Source: Candidatus Binatia bacterium (GTDB taxonomy: Bacteria > Desulfobacterota > Binatia > HRBIN30). Taken from it: a DNA stretch of 64,000 nucleotides. The position numbers and the translations under genes were made by a program. How positions within the stretch are numbered: position 1 is the stretch's first letter; each line of letters starts with the position of its first letter. The notes below the pieces were generated by a model that was given only the letters and a program-made list of their open reading frames with translations, was not told the DNA's origin and did not search any database. The stretch spans positions 62,001-126,000 of the forward strand of contig JAOAHD010000020.1 of NCBI GenBank assembly GCA_026415395.1, in the 5' to 3' direction. Below are positions 42,071-50,341 of this stretch, piece by piece.

Positions 42071-42648
42071 CCCTGCACCTGCCGCACGAAATCTTCTACT
42101 GCCCGCTCTTGCTCTGCGCTGCCCCAATTGCGCCGCACAATCTCGCGGGCGATGGCCACTGCCTGTTGCACGAGTTCGCTCCGCAACTCTTCCTCTAAGC
42201 GCCGCAGCTCGGCGGCAACCGTGCGCTCGGCATCTTTGCGGATGGCTTCCGCCGTCCGCCGCGCTTGTTCGAGCACACGCTCCCGTTCGCGCGCCAAGTC
42301 GGCTTCCACTTGTTGGCGAAGCTGGGCCACTTCCGCATCGAGTTGGGCGAGCCTTCGTTGCCACTCAGCGCGCAGCTCTTCGGCTTCTTTGCGGGCGCGG
42401 GCAGCAGCCTCGAGCTCCTCCACCACTGCGGTATGACGCTCCCGCAACCATAGTCGCACTTGCGGCCACACATAGCGCGCAAGCAGCCAAACAAAGAGGG
42501 CGAAGTTGACGAAGGTGAAAAAGAGCGTGGCCCAGGGAATCCCACCGTGAGCTTCGTCGGCGCCATGGCCGCCTGGGCCTGCCGCCCAGGCTACCGCTGG
42601 GACACACGGTAGCGCGAGCCACCACCACCGCTGCCCGAGCATGCTCAC
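42067..42648 (-). CDS. atpF: ATP synthase F0 subunit b
   Basis: A 193-residue stalk protein. It starts with a signal-peptide-like leader (LGQRWWWLALPCVPAVAWA), then a transmembrane anchor (IPWATLFFTFVNFALFVWLL), then a long charged coiled coil rich in Glu, Arg and Ala. The C-terminus contacts delta (VAIAREIVRRNWG). The start is the GTG at 42646-42648, which overlaps the atpF' stop as GTGA and has GGGAGGTC a few bases upstream; an ATG two codons later is the alternative. The leader before the anchor is a feature of some deltaproteobacterial b subunits. Confidence 0.93.
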   Translation of the reverse strand: MSMLGQRWWWLALPCVPAVAWAAGPGGHGADEAHGGIPWATLFFTFVNFALFVWLLARYVWPQVRLWLRERHTAVVEELEAAARARKEAEELRAEWQRRLAQLDAEVAQLRQQVEADLARERERVLEQARRTAEAIRKDAERTVAAELRRLEEELRSELVQQAVAIAREIVRRNWGSAEQERAVEDFVRQVQG

Positions 42649-43079
42649 GCGACCTCCCTTCCGAGAAGCTGCCGCGCAATGACCCGCCCCACGGTTTCCG
42701 CTTCGCGCACGATGCTCTCACGCGCCGCTTTCAGCTCGCGGTGCAGTTGTTCGCGGGCTTCGTTGATCCGGGTTTGCGCATCGCTGCGCGCAGCCGACAC
42801 GATGCCCTGTTCTTCTTGAGCAATGGCTGAGCGCTGGTTCTGTAGTTTCGCCGTAATCTCCGCCCGCGCGCGGGCGAAGGCTTCCTCGTATCGTTGCCGG
42901 GCCTGCTCCGCTTCCGTCCGCCACTGCGACGCAAGCTGCCGGTTTCCCAGGGTGCGCTGATCGCGCTCCTCGAGCACGCGGAGCATCGGCTCCCACGCGA
43001 TGCGGCGCAGCACGAGCCACAAGACAAAGAACGAGATGAGCTGAACCAAGAACGTCCAGTCCGGAGGGAATGTCAGCAT
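42645..43079 (-). CDS. atpF': ATP synthase F0 subunit b'
   Basis: A 144-residue second b-type subunit. A single N-terminal transmembrane helix (FPPDWTFLVQLISFFVLWLV) is followed by a conserved WEPMLRVLEERDQRT segment and a long coiled coil to the end. With atpF it forms a b-b' heterodimer stalk, as in photosynthetic and many deltaproteobacterial enzymes. It is the first ATP synthase gene of this operon, so its upstream region (43080-43148) should hold the promoter. I could not define -35 and -10 boxes with confidence. Confidence 0.92.
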   Translation of the reverse strand: MLTFPPDWTFLVQLISFFVLWLVLRRIAWEPMLRVLEERDQRTLGNRQLASQWRTEAEQARQRYEEAFARARAEITAKLQNQRSAIAQEEQGIVSAARSDAQTRINEAREQLHRELKAARESIVREAETVGRVIARQLLGREVA

Positions 43080-43148
43080 GGCAGACCTGCCCAGTGAAAA
43101 ACTTGCTTAATCGAATGCATAAGAAAATGGCCTCAATCGGATTACGCA

Positions 43149-43198
43149 CGAACGCCTCTTCCGAGGCTAAAGCCGCGCGCCCCGGAAAGAGGCGTTCG
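43149..43198 (-). terminator. Inverted repeat downstream of bactofilin, upstream of the atp operon
   Basis: Left arm CGAACGCCTCTTCCG (43149-43163) pairs with right arm CGGAAAGAGGCGTTCG (43183-43198), with one bulged base and a 19-base loop. It begins 43 bp after the bactofilin stop and lies before the atp operon. It could end the bactofilin transcript (no strong T-run is seen) or be a regulatory hairpin for the atp leader. Confidence 0.5.
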
Positions 43199-43241
43199 CA
43201 TTGCTTCGTAGATTGTGAACGCAGCCTTGCCTAGCGAAGCG

Positions 43242-43787
43242 TTACTTCCCACCTCCTGCGGAAGTCGAAACCCCGGCAGGCCGTTCCTCCCGGGGGAATT
43301 GTGCAACCTTGGCGCGCTCGCCACTGGCGGAGGCAGCGCTCGTGGCCGCGGACTTCGCCTCGCCTTGGGCACCGCCCATCGAACAGCGCCCTTCGAACAC
43401 CACGCCTTCGTGGATGACCAGGCATGGAGTGGTGATGTTGCCGAGGAGACGCGCCGGAGCACGGAGCTCGACGCGCTTGCGTGCGACCACGTCGCCCGTG
43501 AGCCTCCCGGTCAGAATCACCGTGCCGGCGGTTATTTGCGCTTGGAGAACAGCGCTCTCACCGATAATCACCGCCTCCTGTGCTTGAATTTCCCCATCCA
43601 CCTGCCCATCGATGCGAACGCTCCCCTCGAAGCTCAACTTTCCTTCCACGCGGCTGCCCTTGCCGAGGTGCGCTTGCACGCTGGGCTCGGCCGGAGCAGG
43701 TTCGCCGGGCAGAACCGGAGAGTTGATAAACGCTGGCCTGGCATCGTCGGACCGCTGCGATTTGTCGTCCTTGCCAAATAGGGCCAT
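43242..43787 (-). CDS. Bactofilin (polymer-forming cytoskeletal protein)
   Basis: A 181-residue protein with the bactofilin beta-helix core (residues about 45-130). Its repeated pattern runs LGKGSRVEGKLSFEGSVRID, GQVDGEIQAQEAVIIGESA, ITAGTVILTGRLTGDVVA, ARLLGNITTPCLVIHEGVVF. The N-terminal tail (MALFGKDDKSQRSDDAR) and the Ala/Ser-rich C-terminal tail are disordered, as is common in this family. Bactofilins self-assemble into filaments near the membrane and help shape or polarise the cell. The ATG at 43785-43787 has AGGAGAAG about 9 bp upstream; the open frame extends about 20 codons further. It is followed by the atp operon on the same strand. Confidence 0.93.
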   Translation of the reverse strand: MALFGKDDKSQRSDDARPAFINSPVLPGEPAPAEPSVQAHLGKGSRVEGKLSFEGSVRIDGQVDGEIQAQEAVIIGESAVLQAQITAGTVILTGRLTGDVVARKRVELRAPARLLGNITTPCLVIHEGVVFEGRCSMGGAQGEAKSAATSAASASGERAKVAQFPREERPAGVSTSAGGGK

Positions 43788-44205
43788 AGCAAAACTTCTC
43801 CTCTCGGAGGGGATCTTAAAGCGCCCGGCGTATAACATGGCCCCCACTGCTTGTCAAAAAGCGTTCGCTTCCCGTTTTCTTAACTTTTCATGCGGGTTTT
43901 GTACGGCTGCCGCCCGGCCAGCCTCGGCGGGCGCGCTCGGGGGATGCGCGGGGAGGTAGGCGAAGTGCAGGGGACCCCCCACGAAAAACGTGGAGCGCGC
44001 GTGCTCCTTCTCGCTTGCGCTTGAGGGGCCGACGGCGCGGCGGCGGTGCACCTGGGCCGGGATTCGGGCCCATACATCGTTCTGGGGCGACGCGCGTGCT
44101 CTCCTGGGGCGGAGGCGGCGGCTAGAGGCAGCCACTTGGCCATTCCATCGGCACGACCCCCGCCTGGCGCATTGTGTGTGCGATCTCGCTATAGGGGCTC
44201 AGCCG
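43788..44205. other. Divergent intergenic region between bactofilin and thiI
   Basis: About 420 bp between two divergent genes. The first 60 bp next to bactofilin are AT-rich and could hold its promoter. The rest is GC-rich with overlapping open frames that look accidental. A run of open frame extends thiI leftward for 72 codons, but that part lacks the protein character of ThiI. No repeat or RNA gene seen. Confidence 0.4.
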
Positions 44206-45366
44206 ATGCAACGGGTTGTCGTGCACTATCACGAGATCGCTTTAAAACAGCGCAACCGCCCCTTGTTCGTGCGCCAACTGCTGCGCAACATCGAAGGCAT
44301 GCTCCGCGACACCCCGTGCTCGCGGGTGCGCTCGGCAGAGGGTCGGGTGGTCATCGATCTCCTGGATGCCAGTGCCTGGCCCACGGTGCGCGAGCGGTTG
44401 GGTTGGGTGTTCGGCATTGCGAATTTTGCTTTGGCCTGGAAAAGCGGGCGCGAGGTGGAGGCGCTGGCGGAAACGGCGCTGACCGCCTTGGGCAACGTGC
44501 CCGCGCAAACTTTTGCGGTGCGGGTGAAACGTGCCGATAAGAGCTATCCGCTGCCCTCTCCGGAAATTGCCCGGCAAGTGGGGCGGCTTTTGCAAGAGCG
44601 GTTGCATTGGGCTGTGGACCTCGAACAGCCGCAAGTGGAAGTTTTTATCGAGGTGCTGGCCCGTGAAGCCTTTGTGTCGGTTGAGCGGGTGCGCGGCCTG
44701 GGCGGGCTGCCGGTAGGCGTGAGCGGCCCGGTGATCTGCTTGTTGAGCGGTGGCATCGATTCCCCAGTGGCCGCTTGGCGGATGATGGGCAGGGGATGTC
44801 GGGTGGAGTTTGTGCACTTTTCCGGCACCCCGTACCAAGACCGCCGCAGCTTGGAAAAAGCCCAAGCCCTAGCCCGCATCCTGACCCGTTACCAATTACA
44901 GTCGCGCTTGCACGCGGTCGCCTTCGGAGAAATCCAACGTCAAATTGTCGCCTCCGTGGCCAGGCCGTACCGTGTGGTGCTCTATCGGCGCATGATGCTC
45001 CGCATTGCCGCGGCACTGGCCGGGCGGGTGCATGCAAAAGCGCTGGTCACAGGGGAAAGCCTGGGGCAGGTGGCCTCGCAAACGCTGGAGAACCTGGCCA
45101 CCATCGAGCGCGCGGTGGACCTCATGGTCTTGCGCCCGCTCATTGGCATGGACAAGAACGAAATCCGCGCGCAGGCAGAGCGCATCGGCACGTACGAAAT
45201 CTCCATCCAACCCGACCAAGATTGTTGCCAGCTTTTCGTGCCGCCACTGCCCGCCACCCGCACGAGTCCAGCCGAGGCAGAGCGAGCGGAACAGGCCCTG
45301 GATGTCGCAGCTTTGGTGGCGGAAGCCTTGGAGCGCGTGGAAACCTTCGAATACTCGTTTCCGTGA
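44206..45366 (+). CDS. thiI: tRNA 4-thiouridine synthase / thiamine biosynthesis protein ThiI
   Basis: A 386-residue protein. The N-terminal ferredoxin-like domain (MQRVVVHYHEIALKQRNRP) is followed by THUMP (about residues 60-165) and a PP-loop ATP pyrophosphatase domain with SGGIDSPVAAWRMM near residue 180. It adenylates and thiolates uridine 8 of tRNA and also feeds sulphur to thiamine thiazole. The C-terminal rhodanese domain of E. coli ThiI (Cys456) is absent, as in Bacillus-type proteins; DCCQLFVPP gives a CC pair that may serve. The ATG at 44206 is the family start. The next gene is 114 bp downstream on the same strand. Confidence 0.94.
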   Translation: MQRVVVHYHEIALKQRNRPLFVRQLLRNIEGMLRDTPCSRVRSAEGRVVIDLLDASAWPTVRERLGWVFGIANFALAWKSGREVEALAETALTALGNVPAQTFAVRVKRADKSYPLPSPEIARQVGRLLQERLHWAVDLEQPQVEVFIEVLAREAFVSVERVRGLGGLPVGVSGPVICLLSGGIDSPVAAWRMMGRGCRVEFVHFSGTPYQDRRSLEKAQALARILTRYQLQSRLHAVAFGEIQRQIVASVARPYRVVLYRRMMLRIAAALAGRVHAKALVTGESLGQVASQTLENLATIERAVDLMVLRPLIGMDKNEIRAQAERIGTYEISIQPDQDCCQLFVPPLPATRTSPAEAERAEQALDVAALVAEALERVETFEYSFP

Positions 45367-45480
45367 ACGCGCCAGCGCGCCGATGGCCCCCTGGCGTTGC
45401 CTTGCTTGTTCAGGCTTTCTACGAAGCAGGCCCACGATCACGGTTCAGCGCGGCAGCACTGGAAGAGGAGGCAGGAGGAA

Positions 45481-45984
45481 ATGGCGCAGTTGACGGCAGC
45501 AGAGTTCCGCGAGGCGATGCGCTTGCTCGCGGCAGAGCTTGGCGTGCAGCGCTTGCGGGACAAGTTGGTTCGGGTCGGTGCTCTGGTGAGCCGGCGAGGC
45601 AAACCCGACGCTGAGCAATTGGCCGAGCAGCTTTACTTGTTGAGCGGAGGCTTGCGCCGCCAGACCGCCGCAACCTTTGGCTTCTTTGCCATTTGGAACG
45701 AAACTCTCCACAGCAAACTCGGCAAGGAGGGCGAGGAGCGGCTCGAGCAGTTGGCCGAAAAGGTGAATGCCTGCCTCGATGAACACGAGGCAATTATCCC
45801 TGAGAAGGAAGCTGAACTCGAGCCCGCGCTGGCGGAATACGAAGCGGCCCTGCAAGCGGCGGTCGGTGCCGACCTCGCGTACTTCGACATGCTCCTCAAA
45901 GCCGTGCCGCCCGTAGCCGAACGGCTACGCAGCCGTCGGGCGCAAGCGCGCGCTGCCGAACTGCCGGGCTCCCCGGCGGAGTGA
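45481..45984 (+). CDS. Hypothetical helical protein
   Basis: A 167-residue protein, all-helical by eye, rich in Glu, Leu and Ala (AAEFREAMRLLAAELGVQRL; AEKVNACLDEHEAIIPEKEA). Its middle has a Tyr/Phe/Trp cluster (QTAATFGFFAIWNETLHSKL). I do not recognise a family. The ATG at 45481 is preceded by AGGAGGAA 3-4 bp upstream, and codon use looks normal, so it is probably a real gene. It follows thiI with a 114-bp gap and ends 2 bp before the thiolase gene, which reads the other way. It may be co-transcribed with thiI. Confidence 0.7.
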   Translation: MAQLTAAEFREAMRLLAAELGVQRLRDKLVRVGALVSRRGKPDAEQLAEQLYLLSGGLRRQTAATFGFFAIWNETLHSKLGKEGEERLEQLAEKVNACLDEHEAIIPEKEAELEPALAEYEAALQAAVGADLAYFDMLLKAVPPVAERLRSRRAQARAAELPGSPAE

Positions 45985-45986
45985 GC

Positions 45987-47162
45987 TTACAACCCGACGA
46001 TCGACACGAAGCTTACGCAGCGCCCAGGGGCGCCGCCGAGGTTGTGGGTGAGGCCGAGTTTCGGATTGGGGATTTGCCGCGGGCCAGCCTCGCCGCGCAA
46101 CTGCAACCACATCTCGTACATCATGCGCAGCCCGCTCGCTCCGATTGGATGCCCGAAGCTTTTCAGCCCGCCGTCGGGATTGATCGGTTGCGGCCCATCG
46201 CCATCGAAGCGGCCGTCGAGCACGTCGCGCCACGCCTGCCCGCGCGGGGAAAAGCCCATGTCTTCCATGAGCACGAGCTCGGTCGGCGTGAAGCAGTCGT
46301 GCACCTCGGCCATGCTGATTTCTTCGCGCGGATTGGTGACGCCGGCCTGCCGGTAGGCATCTTCGGCGCTGCGCACCACTTCGGGGAACGTGGTGAAGTC
46401 GTAGTTTTGGCTGAAGTAGCCCTCGGCCGGACCCGCCGCGAACGCCAACGCCTTGATGAAAATCGGTTTGTCCGTGTACTTGTGCGCATCTTCCGCGCGA
46501 CAGAGAATCGCCGCTGCGGCGCCGTCGCTCACCCCGGAGCAATCGAAAATCCCCAGCATCCCGGCCACGGGCGGAGCATTGCAAATGGTCTCCATCGACA
46601 CTTCCTTGCGGAACTGCGCCTTGGGGTTGCGCGCCCCGTTCTTGTGGTTCTTCCAAGCAATGCGTGCGAGCACTTGCTTGAGCGTGTCTTCCGGAACGTC
46701 GTATTTTTTCGCGTACGCCGGGGCCAGCAGCGAGAACGTGGCCGGCGCTGTCATGCTGGAGATCGTGCCATCGTGCGGCGGGTTGGCCATGGCCAGGCCG
46801 GAAAAGCCCGAGTCTTTGAGCTTCTCCACCCCGATGGCCATCACCAGGTCGTACGCACCGCTTGCCACCGCGTAGGCCGCGTTGCGCAGGGCTTCGCTGC
46901 CGGTGGCGCACATGTTTTCCAGGCGGGTGACCGGTTTGTAGGGAATCTTCAGCGCCTCGGAGAGCATGAGGCCAGAAAAGCCGCTGGCCATGGTGCCGAG
47001 CCAGTAGGCGTCGACCTGCTCCGGGTCGATGTTGGCTGAAGCGTACGCCTCGCGGGCAGCTTCGATGAGAAGGTCTTCCGGACCTTTATCCCAATGCTCC
47101 CCGAACGGAGTACAACCCATGCCGACAATCGCCACGCGATCTTTGATTCCCTTGCTCGCCAT
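45987..47162 (-). CDS. Thiolase-family protein (SCP2-thiolase/acetyl-CoA acetyltransferase-like)
   Basis: A 391-residue thiolase. It has the nucleophile region ENMCATGSEALRNAAYAV (Cys), the EVHDCFTPTELVLMEDMG segment with the His seen in lipid-transfer-type thiolases, GHPIGASGLRMMYEM, and a C-terminal GGAPGRCVSFVSIVG with the second Cys. It probably cleaves or condenses an acyl-CoA. The ATG at 47160-47162 has AGGAGG about 8 bp upstream. The HMG-CoA-synthase-like/DUF35 gene is 44 bp upstream. Thiolases of this type often need a DUF35 (OB-fold, Zn-ribbon) partner, as in actinobacterial steroid-aldolase complexes, which makes the two a functional pair by inference. Confidence 0.92.
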   Translation of the reverse strand: MASKGIKDRVAIVGMGCTPFGEHWDKGPEDLLIEAAREAYASANIDPEQVDAYWLGTMASGFSGLMLSEALKIPYKPVTRLENMCATGSEALRNAAYAVASGAYDLVMAIGVEKLKDSGFSGLAMANPPHDGTISSMTAPATFSLLAPAYAKKYDVPEDTLKQVLARIAWKNHKNGARNPKAQFRKEVSMETICNAPPVAGMLGIFDCSGVSDGAAAAILCRAEDAHKYTDKPIFIKALAFAAGPAEGYFSQNYDFTTFPEVVRSAEDAYRQAGVTNPREEISMAEVHDCFTPTELVLMEDMGFSPRGQAWRDVLDGRFDGDGPQPINPDGGLKSFGHPIGASGLRMMYEMWLQLRGEAGPRQIPNPKLGLTHNLGGAPGRCVSFVSIVGL

Positions 47163-47206
47163 ACAACGTTCCTCCTGAATTCGCTCGGGCTCTCTGCGCC
47201 GTGCGT

Positions 47207-48592
47207 TTAGCGCATCGGGCGCGCCTTCCAAAAGTAGTTGTGCATTCCTTGCGCCGTGTAGAGGCGGCGGAAAGTCATTTCTAGCTGATCGCCGATTTTC
47301 ACCTGCTTGGGGTCGACGTCGGTAAGCTCGCAGCTAAAGCGGCCACCGCCTTCGTAATCGGCCACCGCGACCACCACCGGAGGCTGCAGCGAGTACGCAA
47401 GATAGTCCAGGGTGTAGGTGGTGACCCGACAAGAGGTGTCCGCGTAGCGCTCTTCGCGCATTTGGTCCACCGCTCCGCAATGCACACACACGCGCTGCGG
47501 GGGCAGATGGCCAGTTTGGCAGCGGGTGCAACGCGAGCCCACGAACGCCATCTTCCATCGCTCGTGCCGGCGCATCACCGGCGCCGCCGGCCGCTCCGGG
47601 TCGGGCCGTCGTGGCGGCTCGAACGGCAGAATGCCCCGCCACTTGAGATAGGTGGGATACGCTAAGTCGTTCCGTTTGGAATCGATCCAGCGCTGCACCG
47701 CGCGCGGCTTCGCCGCCGAGCGCATCCGCTCCGTGACTTCGAAAACCAAGGCATCCACACCGTCGGCCTCGCTGACAACGAGGATGCGCTCGCCAGGCTG
47801 GGCCCGATCGAGCACATGCGCAAGGCCAAGCCCGACATGCGCCGCCCCGCAACGCCCAATTTGCGGCAGAAGTGGGTCGGCCGCTTTGCCAGCATCGAGC
47901 CCGAGTGCCCGCGGCAACAGCGCCAGCGTACGCGGGTTCACCCCGTCCAGCACCACGTGTGCGAGCGATGCCGGTGCCACGCCAGCAGCCGTGAGTGCCT
48001 CCTTGGTCGCTTCGAGCACTGCCGGCCCGAGCGTTTCCGCCGCAAAGCGCTCTTCCCAAGAGCGCGGGAACCGCTCCTCAGGGATGCGCCAAACATCGAG
48101 AATTTCGATCGTTCGCGTTGCCTTGCCAAGCAGGCGGGCAATGGCGTCGCTGTCGCTGCCGACGACAAAGGCCACGCCGGCATCGCCGCCTTGCGCTTCG
48201 CGCAGGCCACCTGGCGCTCCCACCGATACGTCGCTGGCGCACGCCAGGACTTTCCGCCCCGCGGCCGCCAAATCGAGAGCCAACGCTAATGCTGAAGCCC
48301 CGGCGCGCGTGGTGGCTGAGAGTTCGAAGCTGGCAATGGACTCCGGCAAGTCTAACGCCGCCTGAATGGTGGCAGCGTTGAGTTTCTCCGCGTAGGGCGG
48401 GCTGGTCGTGGCAAACACCAGGGTGTCGACAGTCAAGCCGCCGCGCAGCGCGTCGCGCCCTGCCTCCACAGCCAGCGACGCGGCGTCCTCGTCGTAACTC
48501 GCCACCGCGCGCTCGCCGCGACCCGCACCGATCGCTTGGCGCTGCAGGCGGAAGTAAGGGATGTAACTACCGTAGCGAACGATCCCGGCCAA
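47207..48592 (-). CDS. HMG-CoA-synthase-like protein fused to DUF35 (OB-fold, Zn-ribbon), lacking a catalytic Cys
   Basis: A 461-residue two-part protein. The first about 320 residues have the thiolase-like fold of HMG-CoA synthases (GIVRYGSYIPYFRLQRQAI at the start; VVLDGVNPRTLALLPRALG later). Where an active-site Cys would lie, the sequence reads ELSATTRAGASALALA. The rest is a DUF35 domain with a zinc ribbon (CTRCQTGHLPPQRVCVHC) and an OB-fold (TYTLDYLAYSLQPPVVVAVA). The start is a TTG at 48590-48592, supported by AGGAGG about 9 bp upstream. It likely acts with the adjacent thiolase: DUF35 binds acyl-CoA and contacts the thiolase. The missing Cys suggests a structural or acyl-carrier role. 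Confidence 0.87.
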   Translation of the reverse strand: MAGIVRYGSYIPYFRLQRQAIGAGRGERAVASYDEDAASLAVEAGRDALRGGLTVDTLVFATTSPPYAEKLNAATIQAALDLPESIASFELSATTRAGASALALALDLAAAGRKVLACASDVSVGAPGGLREAQGGDAGVAFVVGSDSDAIARLLGKATRTIEILDVWRIPEERFPRSWEERFAAETLGPAVLEATKEALTAAGVAPASLAHVVLDGVNPRTLALLPRALGLDAGKAADPLLPQIGRCGAAHVGLGLAHVLDRAQPGERILVVSEADGVDALVFEVTERMRSAAKPRAVQRWIDSKRNDLAYPTYLKWRGILPFEPPRRPDPERPAAPVMRRHERWKMAFVGSRCTRCQTGHLPPQRVCVHCGAVDQMREERYADTSCRVTTYTLDYLAYSLQPPVVVAVADYEGGGRFSCELTDVDPKQVKIGDQLEMTFRRLYTAQGMHNYFWKARPMR

Positions 48593-48668
48593 ACGAGAAA
48601 CCTCCTGTGCAATTGGTGAAAAACACGCTCATTGTATGCGCGGCGGTTTTTTCGGCAACCCTGGGGCC

Positions 48669-49304
48669 TTACCCGCCGAGCCGGTAAATTGCGGGCACTT
48701 GCGCAGGGCTGTTCGTGCTCACTTCGAGGTCGTGCAAGAGCCCGTCGCGGATGTCGTAAATCAGGCCGTGTACGGTGAGCTGTTGGCCGCTGGCCCACGC
48801 CTTTTGCACAATCGTGGTGTGGCAGGTGTTCGCAACTTGTTGCCGCACGTTGAGTTCGCACAAGCGCCGCAGGCGTTGAGTTTCGTCGAGCGTGTCCAGC
48901 ACGCCTGCGTGTTGCAAGTAGAGGTCTTTGATGCAGCGCAGCCAGTTGTCGATGAGCCCGAGTTCGCCATGCCCCATCGCATGGGCCACGCCGCCGCAAC
49001 CGTAGTGCCCGCACACGATAATGTGGCGTACCCGCAGAACTTCGACCGCGTACTGGAGTACGGAGAGGCAATTGAGGTCGCCATGCAGCACGATGTTGGC
49101 CACATTGCGGTGAACAAAAATCTCCCCAGGCAGGAGGCCGACAATTTCGTTGGGGGGCACGCGGCTGTCGGCACAGCCAATCCAGAGGTACTGGGGGGCC
49201 TGCTGGCGTGACAACCGCAAGAAAAACTCCGGGTCACGCTGCGTCATTGCTGCTGCCCAACGGCGGTTGTTTTCGAACAAGGGAGCTAAGGCGTCTGCTT
49301 TCAT
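48669..49304 (-). CDS. Beta-class carbonic anhydrase
   Basis: A 211-residue beta-carbonic anhydrase, normal length. Zinc ligands are Cys44 in GCADSRVP, His100 and Cys103 in HYGCGG; the Asp-Arg pair in CADSR is conserved. The enzyme interconverts CO2 and bicarbonate. The ATG at 49302-49304 is preceded by AAAGGAGA, and its first codon overlaps the upstream ammonia-lyase stop (ATGA), so the two genes are translationally coupled. No signal peptide is seen, so it is cytoplasmic. Confidence 0.95.
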   Translation of the reverse strand: MKADALAPLFENNRRWAAAMTQRDPEFFLRLSRQQAPQYLWIGCADSRVPPNEIVGLLPGEIFVHRNVANIVLHGDLNCLSVLQYAVEVLRVRHIIVCGHYGCGGVAHAMGHGELGLIDNWLRCIKDLYLQHAGVLDTLDETQRLRRLCELNVRQQVANTCHTTIVQKAWASGQQLTVHGLIYDIRDGLLHDLEVSTNSPAQVPAIYRLGG

Positions 49305-50326
49305 GAGTTCTCCTTTCTCTGCCTCGGGCTGTTTCCTGGTGGCGCCTCTGCCGAGTACACTGGAATTTGGGATTGAGTCCAGGGGAGACGATCGAGGTCG
49401 ACGTTCCCTCCGCTGAGAATGACAACGACTCGGCGATTGCGGATCAGCTCCACGAGCGGAGGCGCGCTGAGGGCGGCAAAGGCAATGGCCGCGCTTGCCT
49501 CGACGATCCACTTCGTGCGCTCCCACAAGAGGCGCATGGAACGCGCGATCGCGCTATCTTCCACCACGACCACGCCGGACAAGTGCTCCCGCAGGATGGC
49601 GAAGGTCCGCTCGCTCAGCTCAGCGTGCAGGCCGTCGGCGATCGTGCGCGCCTCGGGATTGCCCTGCCTTCGCCCACTCGCCAGCGAGCGCGCTGCATCG
49701 TCCGCCCCTGCGGGCTCGGCCGCGTAAATGCGTACGTGCGGGGCCTGAGCGTGGACCGCCAAGCACACTCCGCTGAGCAATCCTCCGCCTCCGACCGGTG
49801 CAACAACGAAGTCTACGTCGCCAAGCTGTTTCAACAACTCGAGGCCGAGCGTGCCCTGACCGGCAATCACGCGCGGGTCGTCGTACGGGTGCACGAATTC
49901 GGCGCCTGTCTGGAGCTGCACTTCCGCAGCCACACGCTCGCGGGCAGCTAGCGTGCGGCCGCAGGGAATGACTTGGGCACCAAAGGCGCGCGCGGCCGCT
50001 TCTTTGCTCCGTACCGCGCCCTCCGGCATCACCACGTACGCGGGAATGCCACGCAGCGCCGCAGCCCGGGCTAAGGCTTGGCCATGGTTTCCGGAACTGT
50101 GGGTCACCACGCCGCGCTTGCCAGCTTCGCTTGGCAAGGAAAACACCGCGTTGCAGGCGCCGCGGAACTTGAACGAGCCGGTGCGCTGGAACTGCTCGCA
50201 TTTGAACCAGAGATGGGCACCAAACTCGCGGCTCAAACTCGTGCAAGTATGGAGCGGCGTGCGGTGAACCCACGGCGCGATGCGCTCGGCGGCAGCGAGG
50301 ATATCGGGAAAGGTCACGTCCACCAT
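49301..50326 (-). CDS. PLP-dependent threonine/serine ammonia-lyase (IlvA/serine-racemase type)
   Basis: A 341-residue fold-type II PLP enzyme. Lys53 in TGSFKFRGA is the Schiff-base lysine, HSSGNHGQALARA is the substrate loop and VGGGGLLSG is the phosphate loop. It has no C-terminal ACT-like regulatory domain, so it is the catabolic or serine-racemase-like form rather than biosynthetic IlvA. It deaminates threonine or serine, or racemises serine; the sequence does not decide which. The C-terminal tail (NVDLDRLPWTQSQIPVYS onward) extends past the usual end and is rich in Pro and Ser. It overlaps the carbonic anhydrase start (ATGA) and starts 15 bp before the SDR gene's stop. Confidence 0.9.
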   Translation of the reverse strand: MVDVTFPDILAAAERIAPWVHRTPLHTCTSLSREFGAHLWFKCEQFQRTGSFKFRGACNAVFSLPSEAGKRGVVTHSSGNHGQALARAAALRGIPAYVVMPEGAVRSKEAAARAFGAQVIPCGRTLAARERVAAEVQLQTGAEFVHPYDDPRVIAGQGTLGLELLKQLGDVDFVVAPVGGGGLLSGVCLAVHAQAPHVRIYAAEPAGADDAARSLASGRRQGNPEARTIADGLHAELSERTFAILREHLSGVVVVEDSAIARSMRLLWERTKWIVEASAAIAFAALSAPPLVELIRNRRVVVILSGGNVDLDRLPWTQSQIPVYSAEAPPGNSPRQRKENS

Positions 50327-50341
50327 GCGCCGAGCGCGGGC

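Noticed and set aside
48669-49526. Longer start for the carbonic anhydrase (285 codons)
   Set aside because: The extra 74 codons overlap the ammonia-lyase gene, and the ATG at 49302-49304 has a good ribosome binding site and family-typical start.
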